Below are positions 7,578 to 14,937 of a stretch of 48,253 nt of DNA, piece after piece (position 1 is the stretch's first letter; every line of letters begins with the position of its first letter). A program made the translations under genes and the position numbers. The notes under the pieces were generated by a model, which saw only the letters and a program-made list of their open reading frames with translations, was not told the origin of the DNA and ran no database searches. Source of the DNA: Bacillota bacterium (GTDB taxonomy: Bacteria; Bacillota_I; Bacilli_A; Izemoplasmatales; Hujiaoplasmataceae); the NCBI GenBank assembly GCA_003245625.1, contig QKCT01000038.1, positions 1 to 48,253 of the forward strand, in the 5' to 3' direction.

Positions 7578-7591
7578 AATTATTGTAGAAT
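7563..7591 (+). promoter_or_regulatory. Promoter of the DUF134-NifX-like operon
   Basis: A consensus TTGACA (7563-7568), a 17-base spacer and TAGAAT (7586-7591) lie directly after the symporter stop codon. Confidence 0.85.
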
Positions 7592-7613
7592 AATACTGCG
7601 AAGGAGTATCAAA

Positions 7614-7970
7614 ATGCCAAGACCAACAAAACCTAGAAACATCTGCGAAATGCCTAAATATTCCGTGTTTGGACCAAAAGGCGAACGTATGAGTAAACTT
7701 AGACAAATCGAGTTGGCTATCGATGAATTGGAAACAATCCGATTGATCGATTATTTGGGTTATAATCAAGAAGAAGCTGCCATTCAAATGAATGTTGCTC
7801 GTACCACAGTCCAGAGAATTTACAATATCGCTCGTAAAAAGCTTGCGGAATCTCTCATTGATGGTGCCGTCATCATTGTTGAGGGTGGAGAAATCATTTT
7901 GTGCGATGAAGATTGTGAAAAATGTCTTGGTCATCGAAAATTCCGTCAACGCAATAATAATCTCGAATAA
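7614..7970 (+). CDS. DUF134 family DNA-binding protein
   Basis: The true start is ATG at 7614 (MPRPTKPRNICEMP), with AAGGAG 7 bases upstream, giving 118 residues. The longer track ORF would run through the promoter. The start MPRP, the segment YSVFGPKG, and a sigma-region-4-like helix-turn-helix (ELETIRLIDYLGYNQEEAA, then MNVARTTVQRIYNIARKKLA) identify the DUF134 family. Cysteines in the tail (LCDEDCEKCLGH) and at CEMP suggest a metal or Fe-S site. Family members often neighbour NifX-like and Mrp-type ATPase genes and are thought to be regulators; their ligand is not established. It is followed after 16 bases by the NifX-like gene. Confidence 0.88.
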   Translation: MPRPTKPRNICEMPKYSVFGPKGERMSKLRQIELAIDELETIRLIDYLGYNQEEAAIQMNVARTTVQRIYNIARKKLAESLIDGAVIIVEGGEIILCDEDCEKCLGHRKFRQRNNNLE

Positions 7971-7986
7971 TCATCAGGAGGATAAG

Positions 7987-8361
7987 ATGAAAGTAGCGTT
8001 AGCAGTAGACAATAATATGATTACAGAGCATTTTGGCCATTGTGAATATTTTGTCATTTATGACATTGAAGACAAAGTCGCAAAGGGCTCCCAAATCGTG
8101 AAGACCCCGCCACATCAAAAGGGATTTCTTCCGAAATTCTTGAAAGAACACAATGTTGATGTTGTGATCACTGGAAGCATGGGAAAAATGGCTTTAAACA
8201 ATTTTAAGAACCTTGATATAGAATGCTACCTCGGTGTCAAGGGACAGATGATCGATGTGTTGAACGAATATCTTGAAGGAACGTTGGTTTCCAACGAAGA
8301 AGCTTGTGGAAATCACTCTCATCACGGAGAACATCATCATCACGACCATCATCACGAATAA
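7987..8361 (+). CDS. NifX/NafY-like (dinitrogenase FeMo-cofactor family) protein with His-rich tail
   Basis: The start is ATG at 7987 (MKVALAVDNN), with AGGAGG just upstream, giving 124 residues; the longer track ORF overlaps DUF134 and is not real. The N-terminal VDNNMITEHFGHCEYF and the central VDVVITGSMGKMALNNFKN match the NifX/NifB-C-terminal fold that binds metal clusters. The last ~20 residues contain about ten histidines with Asp/Glu, a probable metal-binding tail. No nitrogenase gene is present, so a nitrogenase role is unlikely. These stand-alone versions are common in anaerobes with DUF134 and may take part in Fe-S or metal handling. It is the second gene of a two-gene operon with a terminator after it. 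Confidence 0.87.
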   Translation: MKVALAVDNNMITEHFGHCEYFVIYDIEDKVAKGSQIVKTPPHQKGFLPKFLKEHNVDVVITGSMGKMALNNFKNLDIECYLGVKGQMIDVLNEYLEGTLVSNEEACGNHSHHGEHHHHDHHHE

Positions 8362-8367
8362 ACAAAA

Positions 8368-8400
8368 AACACTTTCCAAAATCGGAAAGTGTTTTATTTT
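8368..8400. terminator. Bidirectional terminator
   Basis: The 10-bp stem AACACTTTCC/GGAAAGTGTT has a 6-base loop and is followed by a T-rich tract. It lies between the convergent NifX-like and EEP genes; the A-run on the 5' side serves the minus strand. Confidence 0.9.
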
Positions 8401-8401
8401 T

Positions 8402-9523
8402 TTAATTCAGTACAACTTCCATTACTACCGGATTGTGATCGCTATATAAGAAGTTTTCATCCAATGTAACAACAGATTGAATCGTGATATTTGCAGAAAC
8501 AATAAAGCCATCAATTACATAGTATTGGTTGTTACTGGTATCTGCAGTATCATAAGGATGATTGAGTAAACGACAAGTCGGAGTTGTGATATCAACACCA
8601 AATTGGAAATTGTGATCTAAAAACCATTCTTCAGAAAGTGGTGGAGCTTGCCATAAACCTGAGTCAATCAACGGATAATAATAATCATATATGAATTCAT
8701 CGTTACTAGACTGAATGATGTCGACAGCAGCTGGGAAGGTTTGATTGAAATCCCCACCGACGATTACATAGTTTCCTGCATCGACTTCCGTTTGCATAAA
8801 GGCTTGTAATGCTTCTGTTTCTTGAAGACGCATCGAACCATCATCATATGCTGACATATGTGCATTGATAATGACAAGTTCGCTATCGCTTCCAGAGATT
8901 GGATATCTTGTAATCAATAAAGCCCTTTTTAAGTTTGCCAGTCTTAACGGCCACGAGAAACTTCCCGGTAATTGTTCTCTTGTTGCAGAAGTAGTCGTGA
9001 AATCAGTGTAGGTAGCAATACCCGAATTGACTTTTCCCATCATCTGACTCAAACTTAACGGGAAAGGAACAAAGATACAACGATAGTTATAAGCCAAAAC
9101 AGAAGAAGTGCCTAATATATCTTGATAGTATTGATATTGATTGGTTTCATAGGAACGACTGGATTTTGTGTCAACTTCTTGTAACAAATAGAAATCTGCA
9201 TCTGCATCTTGTAGAATTGATGCAATTCCAGACATATTTGTTTCCACTTCTTCCAAACTATCCATTCTGCCTTTTTCTCCGCCATCCATTACAAAGTCTT
9301 CTGTTTGACTAAGAGATGCATAACCGGTGTTAAATGTCAGCAATTTCAAAGTGGTATTGGTTGGTACTTCGTTGGTCGTTGATATTGCCGCTACATTCTC
9401 AACGGATAATACTGTTGAATCTGCTGGCCGATATTCAAATATCTGCAATGTTAAGATGAACCCGGCCCCTAAACCGATGACAACAATAAAAAAAACCAAA
9501 ATGATTTTAAGCGCTCTTTTCAT
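8402..9523 (-). CDS. Membrane-anchored endonuclease/exonuclease/phosphatase family protein
   Basis: Starting at ATG 9523 (MKRALKIILVFF), this is 373 residues. AAGGAG lies 7 bases before this ATG, while the ATG two codons earlier touches the Shine-Dalgarno. An N-terminal hydrophobic helix (about 5-27) should anchor or export the protein. The EEP fold is shown by TFNTGYAS, LLQEVDTKSS, NAHMSAYDDG, GGDFNQTFP and the terminal SDHNPVV, covering the metal-binding and catalytic Asn/Asp/His residues. Relatives cleave DNA, RNA, phosphoinositides or sphingomyelin, so the substrate is open. It may act with the lipoprotein nuclease in scavenging nucleic acid (inference). A TATAAT on the minus strand at 9546-9551 is a possible -10. 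Confidence 0.85.
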   Translation of the reverse strand: MKRALKIILVFFIVVIGLGAGFILTLQIFEYRPADSTVLSVENVAAISTTNEVPTNTTLKLLTFNTGYASLSQTEDFVMDGGEKGRMDSLEEVETNMSGIASILQDADADFYLLQEVDTKSSRSYETNQYQYYQDILGTSSVLAYNYRCIFVPFPLSLSQMMGKVNSGIATYTDFTTTSATREQLPGSFSWPLRLANLKRALLITRYPISGSDSELVIINAHMSAYDDGSMRLQETEALQAFMQTEVDAGNYVIVGGDFNQTFPAAVDIIQSSNDEFIYDYYYPLIDSGLWQAPPLSEEWFLDHNFQFGVDITTPTCRLLNHPYDTADTSNNQYYVIDGFIVSANITIQSVVTLDENFLYSDHNPVVMEVVLN

Positions 9524-9580
9524 ATTCATACTCCTTATATATAACATTATACACAAAAAGGTCGATTTTCGGCTGGTTTA

Positions 9581-9609
9581 TTTTCAAAACAAATCCAATA
9601 TTGTATAAT
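9581..9609 (+). promoter_or_regulatory. Promoter of the esterase gene
   Basis: TTTTCA (9581-9586), a 17-base spacer and TATAAT (9604-9609) precede the start at 9630. Confidence 0.6.
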
Positions 9610-9629
9610 GTAACAAAGGAAGTGGTAGG

Positions 9630-10430
9630 ATGAATCAACGAGTCATCGTCAAAGAATTCGCTATGAATTCTTTACATCAAAGACATAAGCAGATTCGCGT
9701 GATTTTACCAAAAAACTATGATGGTTCCAAACAACGATATCCGGTCCTTTATATGCATGATGGACAGAATTTAGTTGACCCATCGGAATATTCAGGGTTT
9801 TCATGGGACGTTTTAAAAACAATGGATGAATTATCGGAAGAGTGTGGCGATATGATTATCGTCGGTTTGGATTCGCATCCGACAAAAAGAATTCTAGAAT
9901 ATACCAATGCTTTGGCAAAGAACGTGGTCAAGTATCTTCAAAAGACTATCGGCATTCCTAAGAATGAAATCAAGGCAGAAGCAGATGAGTACGGGGAATT
10001 CATTATCAAACAAGTCAAACCGTTTATCGACTATATTTATCGTACATTACCCGACCGAAATCATACCTATCTTGCCGGTAGTTCTTGCGGTGGGATAGTC
10101 TCTGCATATTTAGGTTTGAAATATCAAGACAAATTCTCTTGTATTGGTGCATTTTCTCCAGCGTTTATGTTTATTGGAGAGCCATTCTTTGAAGCTATCG
10201 AAAAATGTAACGTTGAACAGCCAATTCGTATGTATCACGACATGGGTACAGAAGAAAATGATAACTTTAGCAATATGTACTTGGAATTTCAAAATCGTTT
10301 TGATGCGTTGATGAAACAAAAACTCGGTTCGGAAAATGTGTTAAAAGTTGTCGACAAAGGGGCAACACACAGTGAATTTTATTGGGCAAAACGCTTTCAT
10401 GACTTTTATCGTTTCTGTTTGAAAAAATAA
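9630..10430 (+). CDS. Alpha/beta-hydrolase, putative esterase family
   Basis: This 266-residue protein has no signal peptide. It resembles the putative esterase family (enterochelin-esterase/esterase D-like fold): YPVLYMHDGQNL near residue 38, IIVGLDSHPTKR, the nucleophile elbow AGSSCGGIVSAY near residue 151 with the catalytic serine, and a late Asp/His region (GATHSEFYWAKRF) carrying the probable catalytic histidine. It would hydrolyse a carboxyl ester; the substrate is unknown and no siderophore genes are nearby. The start has a GGAAGTGG Shine-Dalgarno. It is transcribed divergently from the EEP gene across a short shared intergenic region. Confidence 0.83.
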   Translation: MNQRVIVKEFAMNSLHQRHKQIRVILPKNYDGSKQRYPVLYMHDGQNLVDPSEYSGFSWDVLKTMDELSEECGDMIIVGLDSHPTKRILEYTNALAKNVVKYLQKTIGIPKNEIKAEADEYGEFIIKQVKPFIDYIYRTLPDRNHTYLAGSSCGGIVSAYLGLKYQDKFSCIGAFSPAFMFIGEPFFEAIEKCNVEQPIRMYHDMGTEENDNFSNMYLEFQNRFDALMKQKLGSENVLKVVDKGATHSEFYWAKRFHDFYRFCLKK

Positions 10431-10443
10431 CGGGTTTTTTTCC

Positions 10444-10471
10444 TTGACTAATCAAAAGACAGGAGTATAAT
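10444..10471 (+). promoter_or_regulatory. Promoter of the PII-like/antiporter operon
   Basis: TTGACT (10444-10449), a 16-base spacer and TATAAT (10466-10471) are followed by AAAAAGGAG before the ATG at 10499. Confidence 0.8.
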
Positions 10472-10498
10472 TAGATACGGCAAAAAGGAGATATTTGT

Positions 10499-10834
10499 AT
10501 GAAATTAGTAGTTTATGTCATGAACAAAACAGAGTTGCTGGAAGAATTCCTGTTGGAATTAAAAAAGAATAATATTAATGGTGCAACCATACTGAATTCC
10601 ACTGGTATGGCACGCAAATTGATTCAAAGTGATGATATGGAATTTATTGGATCTTTAAAGAAACTATTTGAAAATCCAAGAAAAGAATCCAACGTCATTC
10701 TCATTGCTTTGAAAGATGAATTGGTGAAAACCGTATTCGAAATCGTTGACCATGTCTGCGGGGACTTAAGTGAACCTGATTCTGGAATCATCTTCACCTT
10801 ACCGATCGACCAAATCAAAGGATGTAGTTGCTAA
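10499..10834 (+). CDS. PII-like small regulatory protein
   Basis: This 111-residue protein has the length and hydrophobic pattern of the ferredoxin-like PII/PII-like fold: beta MKLVVYVMNK, helix ELLEEFLLELKKNN, beta GATILNSTGMARKL, a short loop, beta ESNVILIALKDE, helix LVKTVFEIVDHV, and a final strand GIIFTLPID. The PII signature segments and the uridylylated T-loop tyrosine are not seen, so it is PII-like rather than GlnB. PII-like proteins sense nucleotides and often bind a membrane transporter encoded beside them. Here the next gene is an antiporter whose likely TTG start overlaps this stop codon, so a sensor-transporter pair is plausible. It ends in GCSC, a possible redox or metal site. 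Confidence 0.72.
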   Translation: MKLVVYVMNKTELLEEFLLELKKNNINGATILNSTGMARKLIQSDDMEFIGSLKKLFENPRKESNVILIALKDELVKTVFEIVDHVCGDLSEPDSGIIFTLPIDQIKGCSC

Positions 10835-12045
10835 TCGTGGAATTAACTGTACTATTATACTCTGGAATCATCATTGCCACTGGACTCTTATTCGGAAAAA
10901 TTGCCAAATATCTGAAATTGCCCAATGTGACAGGATACTTGACGGGCGGTATTATTATCGGCCCTTCGATCTTAAACATTATTAAATCAGACGCAATCCC
11001 AGGTTTGGAATTGATATCGGTAGTAGCACTTGGTTTTATTGCATTCACCATCGGAAATGAATTGAAGTTTAGTTACTTTAAAAAAGTAGGAACAAAACCA
11101 ATTGTAATTGCATTCTTTGAAGCAACATTCGGTGTATTATTGGTTTTAGCTGGATTACTTGCATATTTCATGATTACTGGATCTTTAAACAATGAACATT
11201 TACGTTTTTCCATTGTTCTCGCATCGATTGCGGCAGCGACTGCACCTGCGTCAACGATGATGGTCATTCGTCAATATAAAGCAAAAGGAAAACTGACGGA
11301 AACATTAATGGCAGTAGTAGCCATTGATGACTCAGTTGCAGTATTATTATTTGGAATTGGTATCGCGATTGCCAATGCAATTAATCCTGACGTTGTTCAC
11401 GCTTCGGCTTTGATGCAAATTCTTTCTCCGGTGAAAGAAATCTTTATATCCATATTACTCGGTGGAGGAATGGGTGCTATTTTGGTACTTGCCACGAAAT
11501 GGTTTACCGGGAGAGGAAATCGCATTAGCCTTGTCGTAATGTCTGTGTTTATCACAATCTATTTGACAGAACACTTCGGAGGATCCTCCATTTTAGGTTC
11601 TATGACGTTAGGTATGATCTTCGCTAACTTCTCCAAGAAAAACGAAGAAGTGAATGGATTGGTCTATTTTATTACGCCTCCGATTTACATCATGTTCTTT
11701 GTCTTATCAGGAGTGGAACTTCAAATCAATGTGTTACTGACAGTAGGAGTATTCGGAATAATTTACATGATTTTCCGCTTCGTTGGAAAATATCTTGGAG
11801 CTACAACGGGTTCCGTTATCACAAAACAGGAACCAAATGTTTCTAAATATCTAGGATTCTCATTGATACCTCAAGCCGGAGTCGCGATTGGACTTAGTTT
11901 GGTCGCAGCGCAAGTATTACCGGAAGAAATGGGGGCTCAGGTTCGTGCAATTATTTTGGCTTCCTCAGTCATTTATGGTTTGATTGGACCTGTTGTGACG
12001 AAATATACTTTGCGAAAAGCAGGAGAAATCACTATTAAAGGTTAA
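10828..12045 (+). CDS. Cation:proton antiporter, CPA2-type, paired with PII-like protein
   Basis: This ~405-residue membrane protein has about twelve hydrophobic segments. Family marks are KIAKYLKLPNVTGYLTGGIIIGPS near the start, ALGFIAFTIGNELK and the core ASIAAATAPASTMMVIRQ, then AVVAIDDSVAVLLFG with the acidic pair expected in the ion path. It ends without a nucleotide-binding RCK domain, so control could come from the PII-like partner instead (inference). The start is ambiguous. TTG at 10828 overlaps the preceding stop by 7 bases and has AAAGGA 5 bases upstream; GTG at 10837 is the alternative. It differs clearly from the antiporter at 4060. A strong terminator follows. Confidence 0.88.
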   Translation: MLIVELTVLLYSGIIIATGLLFGKIAKYLKLPNVTGYLTGGIIIGPSILNIIKSDAIPGLELISVVALGFIAFTIGNELKFSYFKKVGTKPIVIAFFEATFGVLLVLAGLLAYFMITGSLNNEHLRFSIVLASIAAATAPASTMMVIRQYKAKGKLTETLMAVVAIDDSVAVLLFGIGIAIANAINPDVVHASALMQILSPVKEIFISILLGGGMGAILVLATKWFTGRGNRISLVVMSVFITIYLTEHFGGSSILGSMTLGMIFANFSKKNEEVNGLVYFITPPIYIMFFVLSGVELQINVLLTVGVFGIIYMIFRFVGKYLGATTGSVITKQEPNVSKYLGFSLIPQAGVAIGLSLVAAQVLPEEMGAQVRAIILASSVIYGLIGPVVTKYTLRKAGEITIKG

Positions 12046-12070
12046 AGAAGTTGGTGACAACTTCTTTTTT
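12044..12070 (+). terminator. Rho-independent terminator after the antiporter
   Basis: The 10-bp stem AAAGAAGTTG/CAACTTCTTT with a GTGA loop runs into a T tract. The A-side overlaps the stop codon region. Confidence 0.9.
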
Positions 12071-12071
12071 A

Positions 12072-12100
12072 TTTTCAAAATCTTCTGATTATGATACAAT
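12072..12100 (+). promoter_or_regulatory. Promoter of rimM-trmD
   Basis: TTTTCA (12072-12077), a 17-base spacer and TACAAT (12095-12100), with TG one base upstream of the -10 (extended), lie before rimM. Confidence 0.65.
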
Positions 12101-12126
12101 TCTACTGTAAAGGAACGGGTGATACA

Positions 12127-12630
12127 ATGGAGTATATTAAGATTGGTAGAATCATGAATACAAAAGGTATTCGAGGGGAATTAAAGATTCAAACTCAAAC
12201 AGATTTTCCAGAAGATCGGTTTGGCAAAGGAAATACAATTTATCTTTTCTTTCAGAATAAATATCTCCCATTTGAAGTCCTATCTTTCGCTCCTTATAAG
12301 AATCAGGATTTGTTGATATTAAAGGACCTTCAAGATATTAATCTTGTGGAGAAATATAAGGGTTGTGATATTTATGTTCCGAGTGATTCCGAAACAACAT
12401 TGTATGAAGACGAGTATCATGTCAATGAGTTGTTGGATTTGGACGTTTATCAGAATAATACTTTGGTCGGAGTAGTTGCCAATGTCCTAAACTACCCAGC
12501 AGGAGATTATTTGGATGTTCTACAAGAATCAAGCAAGCATTCTCTAATTCCTTTTCGAGATGAATTTATCATCGAAGTGAATTTGGAAGAAGGGTTCATT
12601 GAGATTGTTGAGATGGAGGGACTACTATGA
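12127..12630 (+). CDS. rimM: Ribosome maturation factor RimM
   Basis: The start ATG at 12127 (MEYIKIGRIMNTKGIRGE) is chosen because the track's earlier ATG lies in the promoter's -10 and a GGGTGA Shine-Dalgarno sits 6 bases upstream; this gives 167 residues. The GRIMNTKGIRGELKI segment is the RimM N-terminal signature, and the PRC-barrel half ends with IPFRDEFIIEVNLEEGFIEI. RimM binds S19 and helps mature the 30S head. It overlaps trmD by 4 bases. The usual upstream rpsP is absent; an antiporter and terminator are there instead. Confidence 0.94.
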   Translation: MEYIKIGRIMNTKGIRGELKIQTQTDFPEDRFGKGNTIYLFFQNKYLPFEVLSFAPYKNQDLLILKDLQDINLVEKYKGCDIYVPSDSETTLYEDEYHVNELLDLDVYQNNTLVGVVANVLNYPAGDYLDVLQESSKHSLIPFRDEFIIEVNLEEGFIEIVEMEGLL

Positions 12631-13304
12631 AAATTACGGTCCTTACTCTTTTTCCGGAAATGTTTCCACCGGTATTGGATAATTCTATTCTCAAACGAGC
12701 ACAAGCGAATGATTTGATTACATTTGATTTCGTCAATTTCCGCGACTTTTCGACCAACAAACATATGACTGTAGATGATACTCCTTATGGTGGTGGCGCT
12801 GGAATGGTGTTATCGGTTGAACCAATATACCTCGCGCTTAAGAGTATTCCTAATCATGAAAATGCGTTAAAAGTTTTGCTGACACCACAAGGGAAGACCT
12901 TCACTCAATCAACCGCAAAAGAGTTGGTTTTAAAAGAACATATCATTTTCATCTGTGGACATTATGAAGGGTTTGATGAACGAGTGCGTTCTCTTGTCGA
13001 TGTTGAGTTATCGATTGGAGATTTTGTTATGACCGGCGGCGAGATCGCTGCTATGGCAATGATTGATGCTATTTCCAGGTTAATCCCAGGGGTATTAGGG
13101 TCTAGTGAATCGTTTGAGCACGACTCTTTTTATGAGGATTCTTTGGACTATCCTCAATACACCAAACCACGAGAGTTTATGGGGATGAAAGTCCCAGATG
13201 TTCTTCTCAGTGGAAATCATCAAGAAATAGCCAAATGGCGTACTGAAATGAAGGAAAAGAGAACCAAGGAAAGACGCCCTGATTTATGGAAGAAATCACA
13301 ATAA
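12627..13304 (+). CDS. trmD: tRNA (guanine-N1)-methyltransferase TrmD
   Basis: This 225-residue SPOUT methyltransferase makes m1G37 in tRNAs, protecting reading frame. It shows MKITVLTLFPEMF at the start, DDTPYGGGAGMVL near residue 50, ICGHYEGFDERV, and the knot region SIGDFVMTGGEIAAMAMIDAISR. The C-terminal helix includes GNHQEIAKWR, a tRNA-recognition feature. ATG overlaps the rimM stop by four bases, so the two are coupled. rplS follows 117 bases later with its own promoter. Confidence 0.97.
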   Translation: MKITVLTLFPEMFPPVLDNSILKRAQANDLITFDFVNFRDFSTNKHMTVDDTPYGGGAGMVLSVEPIYLALKSIPNHENALKVLLTPQGKTFTQSTAKELVLKEHIIFICGHYEGFDERVRSLVDVELSIGDFVMTGGEIAAMAMIDAISRLIPGVLGSSESFEHDSFYEDSLDYPQYTKPREFMGMKVPDVLLSGNHQEIAKWRTEMKEKRTKERRPDLWKKSQ

Positions 13305-13311
13305 AAAACAA

Positions 13312-13340
13312 TTGATTTTATTGTGCTACTATGATATAAT
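13312..13340 (+). promoter_or_regulatory. Promoter of rplS
   Basis: TTGATT (13312-13317), a 17-base spacer and TATAAT (13335-13340), with TG one base upstream (extended -10), give an ~75-base leader. Confidence 0.8.
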
Positions 13341-13345
13341 ACTTA

Positions 13346-13398
13346 CCGCTGAAAAGAATTTATCTATCGCTATGTTCCGCTGAACTCCAAGAACATAG
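13346..13398 (+). promoter_or_regulatory. Probable L19 leader RNA (ribosomal protein autoregulation)
   Basis: The rplS leader contains a perfect 8-bp stem CTATGTTC (13370-13377) / GAACATAG (13391-13398) with a 13-base loop. CCGCTGAA is repeated at 13346 and at the loop edge (13377). Firmicutes rplS genes are known to carry an L19 leader motif, and position and size fit. I could not match it to a covariance model. Confidence 0.55.
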
Positions 13399-13421
13399 AA
13401 CAAACAAAGGAGTTGACCAAA

Positions 13422-13769
13422 ATGTCGCAGCAATTATTGAAAGAAGTCACTCAAGAATTTATCAGAGATGACATTCCGGAATTTCGTCCTGGAGATACCC
13501 TTCAGGTATCGATCAAAATCAAAGAAGGTAACCGTGAGCGTGTCCAAGTTTTTGAAGGTCTTTGCATCAAAAGACAAAACGGAGGCGTCGGAGAAACTTA
13601 CACAGTAAGAAAGATTTCTTACGGTGTTGGTGTCGAAAAGACATTCCTTCTTCACTCACCGATGATTGAAAAAATCGAAGTGAAAAGAAGAGGTAAAGTT
13701 AGAAGAGCACACCTTGGTTACATCCGCGGACTTTCTGCAAAAGCATCAAGAATCAAAGAAAGACGATAA
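13422..13769 (+). CDS. rplS: Large ribosomal subunit protein L19
   Basis: The start ATG at 13422 ([12 protein letters not shown]) has AAAGGAG 9 bases upstream; the track's TTG three codons earlier is not needed. The 115 residues equal the family length. Motifs [26 protein letters not shown] and [14 protein letters not shown], then [11 protein letters not shown], are characteristic. L19 lies at the 30S-50S interface. It has its own promoter and a hairpin leader, which suggests autogenous control separate from rimM-trmD. Confidence 0.97.
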   Translation: MSQQLLKEVTQEFIRDDIPEFRPGDTLQVSIKIKEGNRERVQVFEGLCIKRQNGGVGETYTVRKISYGVGVEKTFLLHSPMIEKIEVKRRGKVRRAHLGYIRGLSAKASRIKERR

Positions 13770-13776
13770 GAAACTG

Positions 13777-13800
13777 GGCTTGTATAAGCCCTTTTCTATT
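13777..13800 (+). terminator. Terminator after rplS
   Basis: The stem GGGCTT/AAGCCC with a GTAT loop is followed by TTTTCT. The U tract is short but the stem is GC-rich. Confidence 0.75.
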
Positions 13801-13848
13801 GAAAATGCCTTTTTTTGTCTTTTATGCCTGTAAATAAATGTAATTTTA

Positions 13849-13877
13849 TTGCAAGTATTTGTTTTTAGTGATAAAAT
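13849..13877 (+). promoter_or_regulatory. Promoter of the ccpA-like gene
   Basis: TTGCAA (13849-13854), a 17-base spacer and TAAAAT (13872-13877), with an upstream TGA giving an extended -10. Confidence 0.7.
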
Positions 13878-13914
13878 ATTCACGACTAATATCTCAATAG
13901 AAGGGTATGATACT

Positions 13915-14925
13915 ATGAGCAAAGCGACCATTTATAACGTGGCCTTGAAAGCAGGTGTTTCTTTAGCGACCGTCTCTAGAACACTGAATAATCCGGAAAA
14001 GGTCAAGAAGGAAACAAGAGATCGAGTCTTAAGAGTTATCGAAGAATTGGGCTATAAACCCAATGCTTTTGCCAAGGGTTTGGCTTCAAGACGTTCTACT
14101 TCAGTAGCTGTCATTGTTCCAGATATGTCTCGTTCCTCCATTGCCGAGTTGGTAAATGGTGTAGCAGTCGAAGCTAGAAAATATCAATACTCTTTAATTC
14201 TCTATGTTTTGAAAGATGAAAACAGAGGAGAAACAGAAATGTTAAAAGATGTCGTTGCTTCTCAAGCGGACGGTATTCTTTATATGAATGACGAAATTAA
14301 CGAAGAACAATATGCGATGTTAAACACGATTCAAGAAGACTATAAAGTTCCAATCGTTCTCGCAAACACATTGTATCCATATGATAATAAATTAGTTACT
14401 GTATGTATCGATTACTTCAAAGCAGGATACGAAGCAACCAATAAATTGATTGCTGAAGGTAGAAAAAACATTTATATGTTAACGACTGCTCGCAAGTACA
14501 TGGTAAATGATCTCAAAGAAGCCGGCTACATCAAAGCGATGAAAGACGCTGAATTAGAAACTAATATCATCCGTACTAGTGGAGATATCACTGTCAATAC
14601 CGTTCATTTCAATGAATTATTCAAAGACTCAGGGAAGAAGATCGATGGTGTCATCGCTGTACGTGACTCGATTGCAGTATCCTTCATCAATACAATGATT
14701 GAAAAAGGCAAAAAGATTCCAAAAGACATTTCCGTCTTTGGTTTCCAAAATACCAAGTATGCTTCCTTGTCTCGTCCAAAATTGTCTTGTGTTGACATTC
14801 CAATTCTAGACATTGGTGCCAAGGCAATGGCGTTATTGAAAAAAGAGATCGATGGCGAACACATCGAACAAAAATTCAATGTATTGCATCACGATATCAT
14901 TGAACGAGGAACAACAATTAAATAA
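13915..14925 (+). CDS. ccpA: LacI-family transcription regulator, probable CcpA
   Basis: The start ATG at 13915 (MSKATIYNVALKAG) gives 336 residues, the length of CcpA. The LacI helix-turn-helix reads TIYNVALKAGVSLATVSRTLN, then RVLRVIEELGYKPNAFAKGLAS with the hinge that reads the cre minor groove. The effector domain begins STSVAVIVPDMSRSSIAELVNGV, close to CcpA rather than to sugar-specific LacI proteins. CcpA, with Ser-phosphorylated HPr, represses or activates carbon genes at cre sites. Location upstream of tyrS recalls the Bacillus ccpA-tyrS neighbourhood. A cre-like box lies in the argF promoter in this window. The family is certain, the orthology likely. Confidence 0.82.
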   Translation: MSKATIYNVALKAGVSLATVSRTLNNPEKVKKETRDRVLRVIEELGYKPNAFAKGLASRRSTSVAVIVPDMSRSSIAELVNGVAVEARKYQYSLILYVLKDENRGETEMLKDVVASQADGILYMNDEINEEQYAMLNTIQEDYKVPIVLANTLYPYDNKLVTVCIDYFKAGYEATNKLIAEGRKNIYMLTTARKYMVNDLKEAGYIKAMKDAELETNIIRTSGDITVNTVHFNELFKDSGKKIDGVIAVRDSIAVSFINTMIEKGKKIPKDISVFGFQNTKYASLSRPKLSCVDIPILDIGAKAMALLKKEIDGEHIEQKFNVLHHDIIERGTTIK

Positions 14926-14937
14926 ACGTTGAATAAG

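Noticed and set aside
7792-7986. Upstream extension of the NifX-like ORF
   Set aside because: It overlaps the real DUF134 gene; AGGAGG directly precedes the internal ATG at 7987.
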